NCBI RefSeq assembly: GCF_002944405.1
Contig: NZ_CP024307.1
Span: forward strand, 888,501-952,500
Direction: 5' to 3'
DNA: 64,000 bases
Source of the DNA: Sinorhizobium fredii
GTDB taxonomy: Bacteria > Pseudomonadota > Alphaproteobacteria > Rhizobiales > Rhizobiaceae
In this document: positions 8,033 through 17,521 of the stretch, piece by piece
How positions within the stretch are numbered: position 1 is the stretch's first letter
Layout of the letters: every line of letters begins with the position of its first letter
Translations under genes and position numbers: made by a program
Notes under the pieces: model-generated
Seen by the model: the letters and a program-made list of their open reading frames with translations, nothing else
The model's database searches: none
Told to the model about the DNA's origin: nothing

Positions 8033-8806
8033 ATGTCATGGAACGCGCGAATGCAAGATACGATGACGACCGGGATGACTGACATCGATCTACCCCGGGG
8101 CGGTGATTTCGCGTCTGAGATCGCAAGGCTGGAGACTCAGTTCGATATCATCCGTTATATGCGGCGGATTACGCATATTTTCGGCTTCAAGACGTTCCTC
8201 ATCTGCTCGATCCCGCCGATCGACATGGAGCGGCTTTCCGCCGCCACCGTCATTTCCAACATGCCGGCCGAGCTTCTCAACAAATATGACAGCCTGTCGA
8301 TGCTGCGTTTCAGCACGGGCGTTCGTCGGTTGCGGGAGACCACGACGCCGTTCCAGATCACCCTTGAAGACTGGGAGAGCGAGGGCGGCAAGCCGGCGTC
8401 TGCCGGGGACTACATCGCGATGCTGCGCGAAAACGGCATCTTTCAGGCCAACTATTTCCCTGTCCATGATGCCGAGGGCGGCCGCGGCGCGGTCATTCTC
8501 ATGGGCCCGGCGGCCGATCTGCCGATGACCGCGGCGATGGAACTGCAGATGATCGCGATCCACGTCTATAACCGGCTCGCCGAGATCGGTTCGGTTTGGA
8601 AGAACAGCAACACGACCCTGTCTGAGCGGGAAATCCAGTGTTTGAGCTGGACCGCAGCCGGTAAGACAAGTGCTGAAATTGCCGGGATCCTGGGCCTGTC
8701 CGAGCACACCGTCAATCACTACCTCAACCATGTCACGAAGAAGCTCGACGCCGTCAACCGCACGCAGGCGGTCGTGAAGGCGATGAAGAAGGGCTATATT
8801 AGCTAG
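8033..8806 (+). CDS. Orphan LuxR-family transcriptional regulator (second of a tandem pair)
   Basis: A 257-residue paralogue of the preceding gene: ligand-binding-type domain at about 30-185 and helix-turn-helix at about 196-256 (LSEREIQCLSWTAAGKTSAE, LSEHTVNHYLNHVTKKLDAVNR). The pocket is more divergent still. Trp is lost before PAELLNKYD, DP becomes ST (RFSTGV), and PFxW becomes PFQI. Both proteins share the unusual TVNHYLN recognition-helix segment, so they probably recognise similar DNA and may form heterodimers as VisN/VisR do. Several in-frame ATGs (8033, 8051, 8063) make the exact start uncertain. Confidence 0.85.
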   Translation: MSWNARMQDTMTTGMTDIDLPRGGDFASEIARLETQFDIIRYMRRITHIFGFKTFLICSIPPIDMERLSAATVISNMPAELLNKYDSLSMLRFSTGVRRLRETTTPFQITLEDWESEGGKPASAGDYIAMLRENGIFQANYFPVHDAEGGRGAVILMGPAADLPMTAAMELQMIAIHVYNRLAEIGSVWKNSNTTLSEREIQCLSWTAAGKTSAEIAGILGLSEHTVNHYLNHVTKKLDAVNRTQAVVKAMKKGYIS

Positions 8807-8962
8807 CCTTCGGCCCGCCGTTACGGACAGCTGCTCGATTGCGGTCAAAGTGTTGTGCCCAAAAGCACGCATGCCCAGGATTTGGGCGGACACGCGGCCT
8901 GCGTCTCGCGTCGCTTCGCCTATTTCCGTGGAAATCGCAGCTTTATCCCCGCCGTTTGAAAC

Positions 8963-8978
8963 TGGCACGGTTTCTGCT
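8963..8978 (+). promoter_or_regulatory. Candidate sigma-54 promoter
   Basis: TGGCACGGTTTCTGCT has GG (8964-8965) and GC (8976-8977) separated by exactly 10 bases and matches TGGCAC-N5-TTGCW with one mismatch in the -12 element. Transcription would begin near 8989. It is intergenic, between the second LuxR gene and mrp. No enhancer-binding site was identified. Confidence 0.5.
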
Positions 8979-8988
8979 TGTTCATTGC

Positions 8989-9108
8989 TGGTCCACAGAG
9001 GGGACTAAAAAGAACAGCGCCCAAGAAGGTCGCGAAAAGGGCCGCCGCCCACCGCCCGTGATCCCGGATGTACGGACACGGGTGATAGGCTGGCGGCCCT
9101 TCATTTTC
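8989..9108 (+). ncRNA. Candidate structured small RNA or 5' leader of mrp
   Basis: Downstream of the sigma-54-like promoter, a short 5' stem (GTCC/GGAC near 8991-9005) is followed by an A-rich stretch and a long nested hairpin. Outer arms AAGGGCCGCC (9037-9046) and GGCGGCCCTT (9092-9101) are perfectly complementary; inner arms CCCGTG and CACGGG pair within. The 3' side runs into CATTTTC, which could end a transcript of about 115 bases. No convincing ORF fits this interval. It could equally be the start of the mrp leader; mrp begins at 9267. Confidence 0.4.
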
Positions 9109-9266
9109 TCAATTCCAACATTGGCGAAGTGCCTCGCCTCGATTATCTACTGCACAAGGACTCTCGGATCGGACTCGGTTCGAAGGGATCGCATTGTAAG
9201 CGTGGGCAGCACCGTCCCGTCCCAACAGGCGGTGAATAGCCGGCGCGGCAGAGAGAAGAGGGCGAG

Positions 9267-10424
9267 ATGCCGGACGTGACCAGGGAAATGGTGCTGGAAA
9301 GGCTGCGGAGCGTGCGCGGCCCGGACATGGAGGGCAACATCGTCGATCTGGGCCTTGTCTCCGATGTGTTCATCTCCGACGGCAAGGCCTATTTTTCGAT
9401 CACCGTGCCGGCGGATCGTGCGAAGGAGCTCGAACCGATGCGCGCCGCTGCCGAACGAGTCGTTCGGGAGATGCCGGGCGTGAAGGCGGCCATGGTCGCG
9501 CTGACTGCGGACCGCAAGGCGGCGGCTCAGGCGACCCCGGTACAGCGGCCGGCGCCGCCTTCCGGGCAGGCTCACGCGCATGCTCCGCGGCCGGCCGGCG
9601 GCGCGCCGGCCAAAGCAGGTATCCCGGGCGTTGGCGCGATCATCGCGGTTGCCTCGGGGAAGGGCGGCGTCGGCAAGTCGACGACCTCGGTGAATCTGGC
9701 CCTGGCGCTTCAGGCGAACGGTCTCAAGGTCGGGTTGCTCGATGCCGATATCTATGGCCCGTCGATGCCGCGCCTCTTGAAGATTTCCGGCCGGCCGCAG
9801 CAGATCGAGGGGCGGCTTATCCGGCCGATGGAAAATTACGGACTGCCGGTGATGTCGATGGGATTCCTCGTCGACGAGGAGGTCGCGATGATCTGGCGCG
9901 GACCGATGATCCAGTCCGCTCTCCTGCAGATGCTGCGCGAGGTGGCCTGGGGCGAACTCGACGTGCTCGTTGTCGATATGCCTCCCGGCACTGGCGATGC
10001 GCAGTTGACGATGGCCCAGCAAGTGCCGCTCGCCGGCGCGGTTATTGTATCGACGCCGCAGGATCTGGCGCTCGCCGATGCGCGCAAGGGAATTACCATG
10101 TTCCGCAAGGTCGAGGTGCCGGTGCTCGGAATCGTCGAGAACATGAGCTATTTCGTCGCTCCCGACACCGGCAAGCGCTACGATATTTTCGGCCATGGCG
10201 GTGCCCGCAAGGAGGCCGAACGCATCGGCGTGCCCTTCCTCGGCGAAGTCCCGCTCACCATGGGAATCCGGGAAACCTCGGATGCAGGCACACCCCTGGT
10301 GGTGTCCGATCCTGATGGTGAGGTCGCGCGAAACTACCGCAGCATCGCCGAACGGGTCTGGAAACAGCTCTCGGCCGGGAAGGCGAACAAAGGCCGGGCG
10401 ATGCCGAACATCGTCTTCGAATAG
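9267..10424 (+). CDS. mrp: Mrp/ApbC-family P-loop ATPase, iron-sulfur cluster carrier type
   Basis: 385 residues: an N-terminal MIP18/DUF59 domain (about 1-85), an Ala/Pro linker (86-120), and a Mrp/NBP35 ATPase domain with deviant Walker A GKGGVGKST at 131-139, DADIYGPSMPR and MPPGTGDAQLT. Family members carry Fe-S clusters to apoproteins in the cytosol. The C-terminal CxxC that usually binds the cluster is absent: the NMSYF motif continues VAPDTG instead of xCPxCG. GAGGGCG just upstream supports the start. Confidence 0.9.
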   Translation: MPDVTREMVLERLRSVRGPDMEGNIVDLGLVSDVFISDGKAYFSITVPADRAKELEPMRAAAERVVREMPGVKAAMVALTADRKAAAQATPVQRPAPPSGQAHAHAPRPAGGAPAKAGIPGVGAIIAVASGKGGVGKSTTSVNLALALQANGLKVGLLDADIYGPSMPRLLKISGRPQQIEGRLIRPMENYGLPVMSMGFLVDEEVAMIWRGPMIQSALLQMLREVAWGELDVLVVDMPPGTGDAQLTMAQQVPLAGAVIVSTPQDLALADARKGITMFRKVEVPVLGIVENMSYFVAPDTGKRYDIFGHGGARKEAERIGVPFLGEVPLTMGIRETSDAGTPLVVSDPDGEVARNYRSIAERVWKQLSAGKANKGRAMPNIVFE

Positions 10425-10770
10425 ACCATCGGTGGGGCAGAACCAGACCGCGCTATTTTTTCTTTCGCGGGAAGGTACCGCTTGCGGAAAATATGACGTA
10501 GGGTCCGGCACCGTTCGCAACGAGGCGTGATGTGCCGCCGAGGTCGGCATCTGCAAAAAGCATTGATTTTGCCCGAGTGTTGCGCCATATGGCTTGCCGC
10601 TCGCGCAGAGGCAGGCGCACACCGTCCCTCACCGGAGATTTCAGCCAAGGGGAGATGTCGTGGGGCGGAAGTCTGCATCAGATGAATCGGCATTGTGGAA
10701 ATCCTGTGGCGGCTGATCGTTTCAATCCTTCATCCTTCTTTCCTGTCGGTCCCACCCAAAAGGCGGCCGC
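10425..10770. other. Intergenic region without a recognised gene
   Basis: The 346 bases between mrp and the CorA-type gene contain a short CCGCG..CGCGG inverted repeat around a T-rich stretch near 10447-10470, which may weakly terminate mrp. I found no convincing small ORF with a ribosome binding site and no known riboswitch. Confidence 0.5.
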
Positions 10771-11748
10771 ATGATCTCAGGCTATTGCGTCAATGGCGAA
10801 GCCGTCGCCCTTACGACGGCCGAACCGCCAGCCGCCCTGCGCCCGGAGATCGTCTGGATCGACCTCGTCGAGCCGACCAGGGCCGAAGAACACATGATGG
10901 AGGGGCTGCTCGGAATTTCCATTCCGACCCGCGACGATCTCAAGGGCATAGAGCCGTCGAGCCGCCTTTATGTCGAAGGGGGCGCCGTCTTCATGACCGC
11001 GTCGCTGGTTTATCGCAGCGAAACCCAGATTCCCGGCTTGACGGATGTAGGCTTCATCCTTTCCGGAGGCAGACTGGTGACGATCCGCTACGCGGAGCCG
11101 CGCGCCTTCGGCCTCTTCAAGGCGGGCTTGCATCGGATTCCCAACGGCTGCCGCAACGGCGTGGTGCTGCTGACCCGGCTGCTGGAAACGATCACCGACC
11201 GGACGTCGGAAATTCTCGAGCAGGCCGTCGTCAAGATCGATGACCTGTCGATCGAGGTGTTCGGCGACAGGGCTGCGGGCCGGCGCCGGCCGCCGCAATT
11301 TCTCGAAGCTCGCCTGCGCGATGTGGCGGGCCACCACAGGCTGGTTGCGAAGACGCGCGATAGCCTCGCTTCCCTATCGCGGCTGCTCACCTTCCTCTAC
11401 ACCGTGCCGGAAGTGCAGGAGGACAAGGACAGCCGCGAGCTTTGCCGCTCGATCTCCAGGGATATCCAGTCGCTTTCCGAACATGCGGCCTTCATCTCGG
11501 GAAACATTACCTTTCTGCTCGATGCGTCGCTCGGTCTCATCAATGTCGAGCAGAATGCCATCATCAAGATCTTCTCGATCGCTTCGGTCGTCCTCCTGCC
11601 CCCTACGCTGGTTGCTTCGGTCTATGGCATGAACTTTCGCGTGATGCCGGAACTCGAATGGCAGTTCGGCTATCCCTGGGCGCTCGCGGCCATGGTGCTC
11701 TCGGCCGTGATCCCGTTTTTCTTCTTCCGCTGGAAAGGCTGGCTCTAA
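10771..11748 (+). CDS. CorA-family divalent cation channel
   Basis: A 325-residue member of the CorA superfamily: a soluble N-terminal domain (about 1-240), a long helix, and two C-terminal transmembrane segments with the signature YGMNF between them (near 290-294) and a short basic C-terminus. It would transport Mg2+, or Co2+/Ni2+/Zn2+, across the inner membrane. The stop codon is followed by kup within 17 bases, so the two cation transporters are probably co-transcribed. Substrate is not decidable from sequence. Confidence 0.88.
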   Translation: MISGYCVNGEAVALTTAEPPAALRPEIVWIDLVEPTRAEEHMMEGLLGISIPTRDDLKGIEPSSRLYVEGGAVFMTASLVYRSETQIPGLTDVGFILSGGRLVTIRYAEPRAFGLFKAGLHRIPNGCRNGVVLLTRLLETITDRTSEILEQAVVKIDDLSIEVFGDRAAGRRRPPQFLEARLRDVAGHHRLVAKTRDSLASLSRLLTFLYTVPEVQEDKDSRELCRSISRDIQSLSEHAAFISGNITFLLDASLGLINVEQNAIIKIFSIASVVLLPPTLVASVYGMNFRVMPELEWQFGYPWALAAMVLSAVIPFFFFRWKGWL

Positions 11749-11765
11749 GGAGCCTGTTGGATACC

Positions 11766-13667
11766 ATGTCTCAGTCGTCTGCCCCTGCCGCACATGGATC
11801 CGAGAACCTGCGCCGCCTGCTTGCGCTTGGGCTTGGCTCGATCGGCGTTGTCTATGGCGACATCGGCACGAGCCCGCTCTACGCTTTCCGCGAAGCGCTG
11901 CGCCCGGTCGCCCATGACGGCGTCACGGATGCGGAGATCATTGGCCTGATCTCGATGATGATCTGGTCGCTGACGATCATCGTGACGATCAAATATGTGC
12001 TCTTCCTGCTGCGGGCCGACAACCAGGGTGAGGGTGGCACGCTCTCGCTGCTCGCTCTTTTGATGAAGACAGCCAACGGTCACGCGCCGATTCTGTTCTT
12101 CATGGGCGTCGCGGGGGCGGCGCTCTTCATCGGCGACGCGATGATCACGCCGGCGCTCTCGGTCCTCTCTGCTGTCGAGGGCCTGAAACTGGTGACGCCG
12201 GCGCTTTCGGACTATGTCGTTCCCATCGCCGTCGTCATTCTGCTGCTTCTCTTCGCCGTCCAGTCGAAGGGCACGGCGGCCGTCTCGAATTTCTTCGGGC
12301 CGATCACGCTCGTCTGGTTCCTCGTCATGGGCGGGATCGGCCTCGTGCATATCGCCGACGATCTGTCGATCTTCGCCGCCTTCAACCCCTTTTATGCGGT
12401 GACATTCCTGTTCACTGAGGGCTATGTCGGCATCATTGTGCTGGGCGCCGTGTTCCTGACGGTGACGGGAGCGGAAGCGCTCTACGCCGATCTCGGCCAT
12501 TTCGGCCGCCGGCCGATCCAATGGGCATGGTTCACCATCGTCTTCCCGGCCTTGACCCTGAACTATCTCGGCCAAGGCGCCTTCGTGCTCGAGCATCCGG
12601 AGGCCATGTCCGATCCGTTCTTCCTGATGTTCCCAAAATGGGCGCTGCTCCCAGTCGTCATACTTGCGACCGCAGCGACCATCATCGCAAGCCAGGCGGT
12701 GATCACCGGCGCCTTCTCGCTGACGCGCCAGGCGATCCATCTCGGCTTCCTGCCGCGCATGGCGATTTTCCATACGTCCGAAACCCACACCGGCCAGATC
12801 TATTTGCCCAATGTCAACACGCTGCTGATGTTCGGCGTCATGGCACTCGTATTCGTCTTCGGCTCCTCGGAATCGCTTGCGACCGCCTACGGCATCTCCG
12901 TGACCGGCGCCATGGTCGTGACGACGATGCTCGCCTTCGAGTTTCTGCGCGCGCGCTGGAACTGGTCCGGCTGGTGGGCCGCCGCCGCTTTGCTGCCGCT
13001 CCTCACGCTGGAGCTCGTCTTCCTAGGCGCGAACATGCTGAAGATCCATGACGGCGGCTATGTGCCGATCCTGATCGCGGCGACCTTCATCATCGTCATG
13101 TGGACCTGGAAGCGCGGCACGGAGATCCTCCACAACAAGACCCGCCATATCGACATTCCGCTCGCGAGCTTCATAAACTCGATCGAACGCAAGAGCGAGC
13201 ACGGGCCGGTCGCCGTACCGGGCACGGCGATCTTCCTGACCAGCGATCCGGATTCGACGCCCGCCGCCCTCCTGCACAACATCAAGCACAACCACGTCCT
13301 GCACCAGCAGAACTTCATCCTGACGGTCCGCACCGCCAACACCCCGAAAGTGCCCAAGGAAGAGCGCGTCAGCGTCCTGCCGCTGTCGGAGCGCTTCACC
13401 CAACTCGAGATGCGGTTCGGCTATATGGAAACGCAGAACGTTTCCCAGGCGCTCGGCCTTTTCCGCAAATCCGGCCTGAAGTTCGACATCATGTCGACCT
13501 CCTTCTATCTCGGCCGCCGCAAGCTCGTGCCCGACGCCCAGTCGGGCATGCCGCACTGGCAGGATCGCCTCTTCATCGCGCTCGCCAATGCCGCCATCGA
13601 TCCTTCCGACTATTTCCGCCTGCCGACCAACCGCGTCGTCGAACTCGGCTCCCACGTGATCATTTGA
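11766..13667 (+). CDS. kup: Kup-type potassium uptake protein
   Basis: A 633-residue K+:H+ symporter of the KUP/HAK/KT family with about 12 membrane segments (residues 15-455) and a soluble C-terminal domain. Signature segments: [22 protein letters not shown] at the N-terminus, the acidic loop [15 protein letters not shown], and [14 protein letters not shown]. The ATG at 11766 is used; AAGGAG at 11747-11752 is rather far (13 bases), so an in-frame TTG at 11757 cannot be excluded. The long in-frame extension upstream overlaps the CorA-type gene and is not coding. Confidence 0.93.
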   Translation: MSQSSAPAAHGSENLRRLLALGLGSIGVVYGDIGTSPLYAFREALRPVAHDGVTDAEIIGLISMMIWSLTIIVTIKYVLFLLRADNQGEGGTLSLLALLMKTANGHAPILFFMGVAGAALFIGDAMITPALSVLSAVEGLKLVTPALSDYVVPIAVVILLLLFAVQSKGTAAVSNFFGPITLVWFLVMGGIGLVHIADDLSIFAAFNPFYAVTFLFTEGYVGIIVLGAVFLTVTGAEALYADLGHFGRRPIQWAWFTIVFPALTLNYLGQGAFVLEHPEAMSDPFFLMFPKWALLPVVILATAATIIASQAVITGAFSLTRQAIHLGFLPRMAIFHTSETHTGQIYLPNVNTLLMFGVMALVFVFGSSESLATAYGISVTGAMVVTTMLAFEFLRARWNWSGWWAAAALLPLLTLELVFLGANMLKIHDGGYVPILIAATFIIVMWTWKRGTEILHNKTRHIDIPLASFINSIERKSEHGPVAVPGTAIFLTSDPDSTPAALLHNIKHNHVLHQQNFILTVRTANTPKVPKEERVSVLPLSERFTQLEMRFGYMETQNVSQALGLFRKSGLKFDIMSTSFYLGRRKLVPDAQSGMPHWQDRLFIALANAAIDPSDYFRLPTNRVVELGSHVII

Positions 13668-13686
13668 CGAGCTTCGCCACTCAGCC

Positions 13687-13713
13687 GCATTAACCAAACA
13701 TCAAGGTTAATGC
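13687..13713 (+). terminator. Probable kup terminator
   Basis: GCATTAACC (13687-13695) and GGTTAATGC (13705-13713) form a perfect 9-bp stem with a 9-base loop, followed by TTCATTTTC, 19 bases after the kup stop. Confidence 0.6.
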
Positions 13714-13861
13714 TTCATTTTCGAGGCTCGAACGAAGCGACCCCGGGCAACCGTCCGGACGCTTCAAAATCTTAGCGTCCCTGCATGTCGTCGTCAGGCC
13801 GGTTTCAAATTAGAGCCGGCTTGCGAGAACGCGTGCGCCAGTAAGATTTGCGTGGAGCGGT

Positions 13862-15043
13862 ATGATGCGTAGGAGTAAGCAGTCGCGTCGCAAGTTTCGC
13901 CTGTCCTTCTCCGCCTGGCGCGCCCCGGCCATCATCGGCCTCGCCATTTTCTTAGGCTTTCCGTCGGTCGCTGCCTATTCCGATCTCGCCACCTTTCTTT
14001 CTGGCATCAACCGGGGCGGCGAGCGTTGGCGCATGTATCTGACCCGGTCGCCGGCCGGATCGCTTCACGACGTCGACATGGTGTTTGCCGATCCGATCAC
14101 GACCGGCGGGCTCGACGGCGGCGCCGGCATGACGCTCTCCGATGGCAGGCGCGTGGCCCTGACGGCCGAATCGAAGCATCAGGGCGGAACTCCCGACGAG
14201 GACCGCGTCACCCGCAAGCTGAAGAAGGGCCGAATCGTCGCCGTCACGCCGGTAACGCCGCCGAAGGACTTCAGCGCCGGCTCGATCCTGAAGCGCACGA
14301 GCTTCCTGATGGAGCCTGATTTCGACGGGGCGGAGAAGATGGCCTTCGCCAAGCCGAAGATCATTGGCAAGGAGATCGAGATCGCCACGGCCTTCTACCG
14401 CAGGAAGCCGCCGCGGCCGGACCCGGGCGTTTCGCCCATGCTTGCCAAGCTCGTGACCAACCGCGATGCCGACATCCTCGCCACTGCCTACGTCCGGCCG
14501 GAGCCGGACTATGCGCGTGAATCGCCTTTCGATTCGATCCTTCGCCAAGACAAGAACGGTGGACGGTTCATCCCGGACATCTCCCCCGACGATCATGCCT
14601 GGGCGGCGACGGCCTTGCCGGCGACGGTGTTCGGCAAGGAGGAGCAGACCTGTCTTGCCGAAGGCATCTACTTCGAGGCGCGCAGCGAATCGGTGAAGGG
14701 GCAGGCGGCAGTCGCCCAAGTGATTCTCAACCGGGTGCGCAATCCCACCTACCCGAAGACCATCTGCGGCGTCGTCTATCAGAACAAGGCCTGGCGCAAC
14801 CGCTGCCAGTTCTCCTTCGCCTGCGACATGATCCGTGATCTCATCTATTCGCGTTCGCATTGGAAGACCGCAAAGGAGGTCGCGATGGCGGTCACCGCCG
14901 GAAAGATCTGGCTCCCGGAAGTCGGTTCTGCGACACACTACCATGCCACCTATGTGAAGCCCGCCTGGGCGAAGACCATGAAACGCGTGGGACAGATCGG
15001 TCTGCACATCTTCTATCGGACCTATGGCGGCGGCTGGAGTTGA
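13862..15043 (+). CDS. SleB-type cell wall hydrolase with N-terminal membrane anchor
   Basis: 393 residues. A basic N-terminus and one hydrophobic segment (about 17-40) act as signal or anchor. A rhizobial-type middle region of unknown fold follows, and the C-terminal 130 residues are a Hydrolase_2/SleB domain: EEQTCLAEGIYFEARSES, AVAQVILNRV, CGVVYQN, CQFSFACD, ATHYHATYVKPAW. Members cleave peptidoglycan; the Glu of YFEARSE is the expected catalytic acid. Start at 13862 follows GTGGAGCGG; a second ATG at 13865 is equally possible. It is transcribed alone. Confidence 0.87.
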   Translation: MMRRSKQSRRKFRLSFSAWRAPAIIGLAIFLGFPSVAAYSDLATFLSGINRGGERWRMYLTRSPAGSLHDVDMVFADPITTGGLDGGAGMTLSDGRRVALTAESKHQGGTPDEDRVTRKLKKGRIVAVTPVTPPKDFSAGSILKRTSFLMEPDFDGAEKMAFAKPKIIGKEIEIATAFYRRKPPRPDPGVSPMLAKLVTNRDADILATAYVRPEPDYARESPFDSILRQDKNGGRFIPDISPDDHAWAATALPATVFGKEEQTCLAEGIYFEARSESVKGQAAVAQVILNRVRNPTYPKTICGVVYQNKAWRNRCQFSFACDMIRDLIYSRSHWKTAKEVAMAVTAGKIWLPEVGSATHYHATYVKPAWAKTMKRVGQIGLHIFYRTYGGGWS

Positions 15044-15193
15044 TCGGCCACAGGATTCCGCACAAGTCACGCCTGTGAGGCGAAGAGCGGCTCCGATGAA
15101 TGAGGGCGATTCCCGGTGCAGCTTTGTCGCAGGTGCCGCAAATTTCCATTAAGCCGTTGAAAAACCTGACAAACATTGTCCACCCTCTATGCC

Positions 15194-15231
15194 CCCGCAT
15201 GCCTTGACTATGCGGGTGCCTAAAACTATGT
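15194..15231 (+). promoter_or_regulatory. Sigma-70-type promoter of the atp F0 operon with overlapping inverted repeat
   Basis: CTTGAC (15203-15208), 17 bases, then CTATGT (15226-15231) closely matches the rhizobial housekeeping consensus CTTGAC-N17-CTATAT. CCCGCAT (15194-15200) and ATGCGGG (15210-15216) form a 7-bp inverted repeat flanking the -35 box, a possible operator. The predicted transcript starts about 90 bases before atpI. Confidence 0.6.
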
Positions 15232-15331
15232 TGCGCGCGACTTCAAATGGGGCCGAACCGTGGCTTGAGCACCGGCCGTTTGTATGACCGAGATCGCGTT
15301 CGACCGCGTGGGGCTGCAAAAGGGGAGCCAT

Positions 15332-15691
15332 GTGACGGAGAAGCCGGAAGAAAGTCTGGAAGCGCGGCTGAAGCGCCTTGGCGAGGACATCGCGTCGAAG
15401 CGCGTGGATGTTTCGGACGAGGCGGAGGTTCGAAGCGCGGAGAGCCGCAAAGGCTACGCAGCAGCGATGAAGCTCTCCAGCGAGTTCATCGCCGGCATCG
15501 TGGTCGGGGCATTCCTGGGCTATCTTTTGGACCATTTTGCGGGTACAGGGCCGTGGGGCATGATCGTCCTCCTGCTTCTCGGTTTCTGTGCCGGTGTTTT
15601 GAATGTGCTGCGTTCTGCCGGTCTGGTGGCGACACCCGACCAGCGCGGAGGCGGTACTGATGATAGCAAGAAGGACGGTGACGGCGCCTGA
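15332..15691 (+). CDS. atpI: ATP synthase protein I
   Basis: A 119-residue AtpI-family membrane protein with an acidic N-terminal region ([13 protein letters not shown]) and two hydrophobic helices (about 55-100) containing [20 protein letters not shown]. It assists assembly of the c-ring of the F0F1 ATP synthase. GTG at 15332 is chosen because AGGGGAG lies 5 bases upstream; the ATG at 15284 has no ribosome binding site. It is the first gene of the F0 operon. Confidence 0.85.
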   Translation: MTEKPEESLEARLKRLGEDIASKRVDVSDEAEVRSAESRKGYAAAMKLSSEFIAGIVVGAFLGYLLDHFAGTGPWGMIVLLLLGFCAGVLNVLRSAGLVATPDQRGGGTDDSKKDGDGA

Positions 15692-15750
15692 GGCGCCGAC
15701 CGGAAAACACGGTTTCCGCTTGCGGGCGGGCAGAACGAAAGAGAAGCGCG

Positions 15751-16503
15751 GTGTCAAACGATCCGACCCACCAGTTCCTGGTCAACAAGATTGTCCCGAT
15801 CGAGATTGGCGGAATTGACTTTTCCTTCACCAATGCGTCGCTGTTCATGGTGGCGACCGTCGGTGCTGCCGCGGGCTTTCTCTACCTGACGACTTCTCAG
15901 CGCGGCGTCATCCCAACGCGCATGCAGTCGGTTTCTGAACTGTCCTACGAGTTCATCGCCTCGATGCTTCGCGAAGGGGCGGGCAGCCATGGGATGAAGT
16001 TCTTCCCGATGGTCTTCTCGCTGTTCATGTTCATCCTGACGGCGAACCTGCTCGGCATGTTCCCGTATTTCTTCACCGTCACCAGCCAGATCATCGTGAC
16101 TTTCGCTCTCGCCGTCTTCGTGATCGGCACGGTCCTGCTCTACGGCTTTTACAAGCATGGTCTGGGCTTTCTCAAGCTCTTCGTGCCGCACGGCGTGCCG
16201 GGCGCGTTGCTGCCGCTCGTGGTGTCGATCGAAGTCATCTCTTTCCTATCCCGGCCCATCAGCCTCTCGGTCCGTCTCTTCGCAAACATGCTGGCCGGCC
16301 ATATCACGCTGAAGGTCTTCGCAGGCTTCGTCGCCTCGCTCAGCGCTTTCGGTGCGCTCGGCATCGGTGGCGCGATCCTGCCGCTCATCATGACCGTCGC
16401 TCTCACCGGTCTTGAGTTCCTCGTCGCCTTCCTCCAGGCCTATGTCTTTGCGGTACTGACCTGCATGTACCTCAACGACGCTGTCCACCCGGGAAGCCAC
16501 TAA
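15751..16503 (+). CDS. atpB: F0F1 ATP synthase subunit a
   Basis: 250 residues with five to six membrane helices. The proton-channel arginine is in [14 protein letters not shown], and the C-terminal helix [22 protein letters not shown] is typical. It forms the half-channels beside the c-ring in the inner membrane. It begins with GTG at 15751, 59 bases after atpI. Confidence 0.95.
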   Translation: MSNDPTHQFLVNKIVPIEIGGIDFSFTNASLFMVATVGAAAGFLYLTTSQRGVIPTRMQSVSELSYEFIASMLREGAGSHGMKFFPMVFSLFMFILTANLLGMFPYFFTVTSQIIVTFALAVFVIGTVLLYGFYKHGLGFLKLFVPHGVPGALLPLVVSIEVISFLSRPISLSVRLFANMLAGHITLKVFAGFVASLSAFGALGIGGAILPLIMTVALTGLEFLVAFLQAYVFAVLTCMYLNDAVHPGSH

Positions 16504-16587
16504 GGAATAACAGTCGCTCGCTTCCGGTCGGCTTCAGCCGCCCGGGGCGCAAATCCTAAGCCGCAACACCATTCGAAGGAGTCAATC

Positions 16588-16815
16588 ATGGACGCGGAAG
16601 CAGCAAAGTTCTTGGGTGCAGGTCTTGCATGCCTTGGTATGGCCGGCACGGCTCTCGGCCTCGGCAACATCTTCGGCAACTATCTCGCTGGCGCTCTGCG
16701 CAATCCGTCGGCTGCTGACGGCCAGTTCGGCCGCCTCGTATTCGGCTTCGCCGTTACGGAAGCTCTGGGCATCTTCTCGCTGCTCGTAGCCCTGCTCCTC
16801 CTCTTCGCCGTCTAA
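16588..16815 (+). CDS. atpE: F0F1 ATP synthase subunit c
   Basis: A 75-residue hairpin of two membrane helices: [20 protein letters not shown], and a second helix carrying the proton-binding Glu in [13 protein letters not shown]. The polar loop RNPSA is conserved. GAAGGAG precedes the ATG. The c-ring carries protons through F0. Confidence 0.96.
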   Translation: MDAEAAKFLGAGLACLGMAGTALGLGNIFGNYLAGALRNPSAADGQFGRLVFGFAVTEALGIFSLLVALLLLFAV

Positions 16816-16890
16816 TAACGGCTGAAGCTTCGGCCGCGGTCCCTCGGGTTCGCGGCCGCGCATATCTTTAAGTGCACCTTGGAGGTGAGC

Positions 16891-17508
16891 ATGTTTGTGA
16901 CCGCGGCCTATGCCCAGCAGTCAACCACCACTGAAGGCGCCGAAGCACACGATGCCCCTGCGGCCGGTGAGGTGCACACCGAAACGGGTGTGGCCCACGA
17001 AGGCGAGCATGGTTCCGGCGTGTTCCCGCCCTTCGATTCGACTCATTTCGCTTCGCAGCTGCTCTGGCTGGCGATCACCTTCGGGCTTTTCTATCTCCTG
17101 ATGTCGAAGGTCATCATTCCGCGCATTGGCGGGATTCTCGCAAAGCGCCATGACCGCATCGCCCACGATCTCGATGAAGCCTCCCGCTTAAAGGGCCAGG
17201 CCGATGCCGCGATCGCTTCCTACGAGCAGGAACTGGCGAATGCCAAGGCCGAGGGCCACTCGATTGCCGACACGGCCCGCGAAGACGCCAAGAGCAAGGC
17301 GAATGCCGACCGCGCGGCCGTGGAGGCCGAGCTCACAAAGAAGATTACCGCTGCCGAAGCGCGCATCGCCGAGATCAAATCCAAGGCGCTTGCCGATGTC
17401 GGCGCTATCGCCGAGGAGACGGCCACGGCCGTCGTCAAACAATTGATTGGCGGCAACGTCACGAAGACCGAGATCGCTGCGGCGGTCAAGGCGTCAGCCG
17501 GCAACTGA
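16891..17508 (+). CDS. F0F1 ATP synthase subunit b'
   Basis: 205 residues: an extended N-terminal tail, one membrane helix at about 48-68 ([22 protein letters not shown]), and a long charged coiled coil rich in Ala, Glu and Lys. Two different b-type subunits side by side, forming the b/b' stator stalk, are typical of alphaproteobacteria. The ATG at 16891 follows a perfect GGAGGTGAGC; the TTG 12 bases earlier is not the start. Confidence 0.93.
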   Translation: MFVTAAYAQQSTTTEGAEAHDAPAAGEVHTETGVAHEGEHGSGVFPPFDSTHFASQLLWLAITFGLFYLLMSKVIIPRIGGILAKRHDRIAHDLDEASRLKGQADAAIASYEQELANAKAEGHSIADTAREDAKSKANADRAAVEAELTKKITAAEARIAEIKSKALADVGAIAEETATAVVKQLIGGNVTKTEIAAAVKASAGN

Positions 17509-17521
17509 GGGGCAGGGAACA

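Noticed and set aside
8857..8887. GCCCAAA/TTTGGGC inverted repeat after the second LuxR gene
   Set aside because: The stem is only 7 bp with a 17-base loop and no T-run; too weak to call a terminator or a copy of the palindromic repeat.
8839..9279. 146-residue open frame between the second LuxR gene and mrp
   Set aside because: It runs through the hairpin, overlaps the mrp start and has no ribosome site or family similarity.
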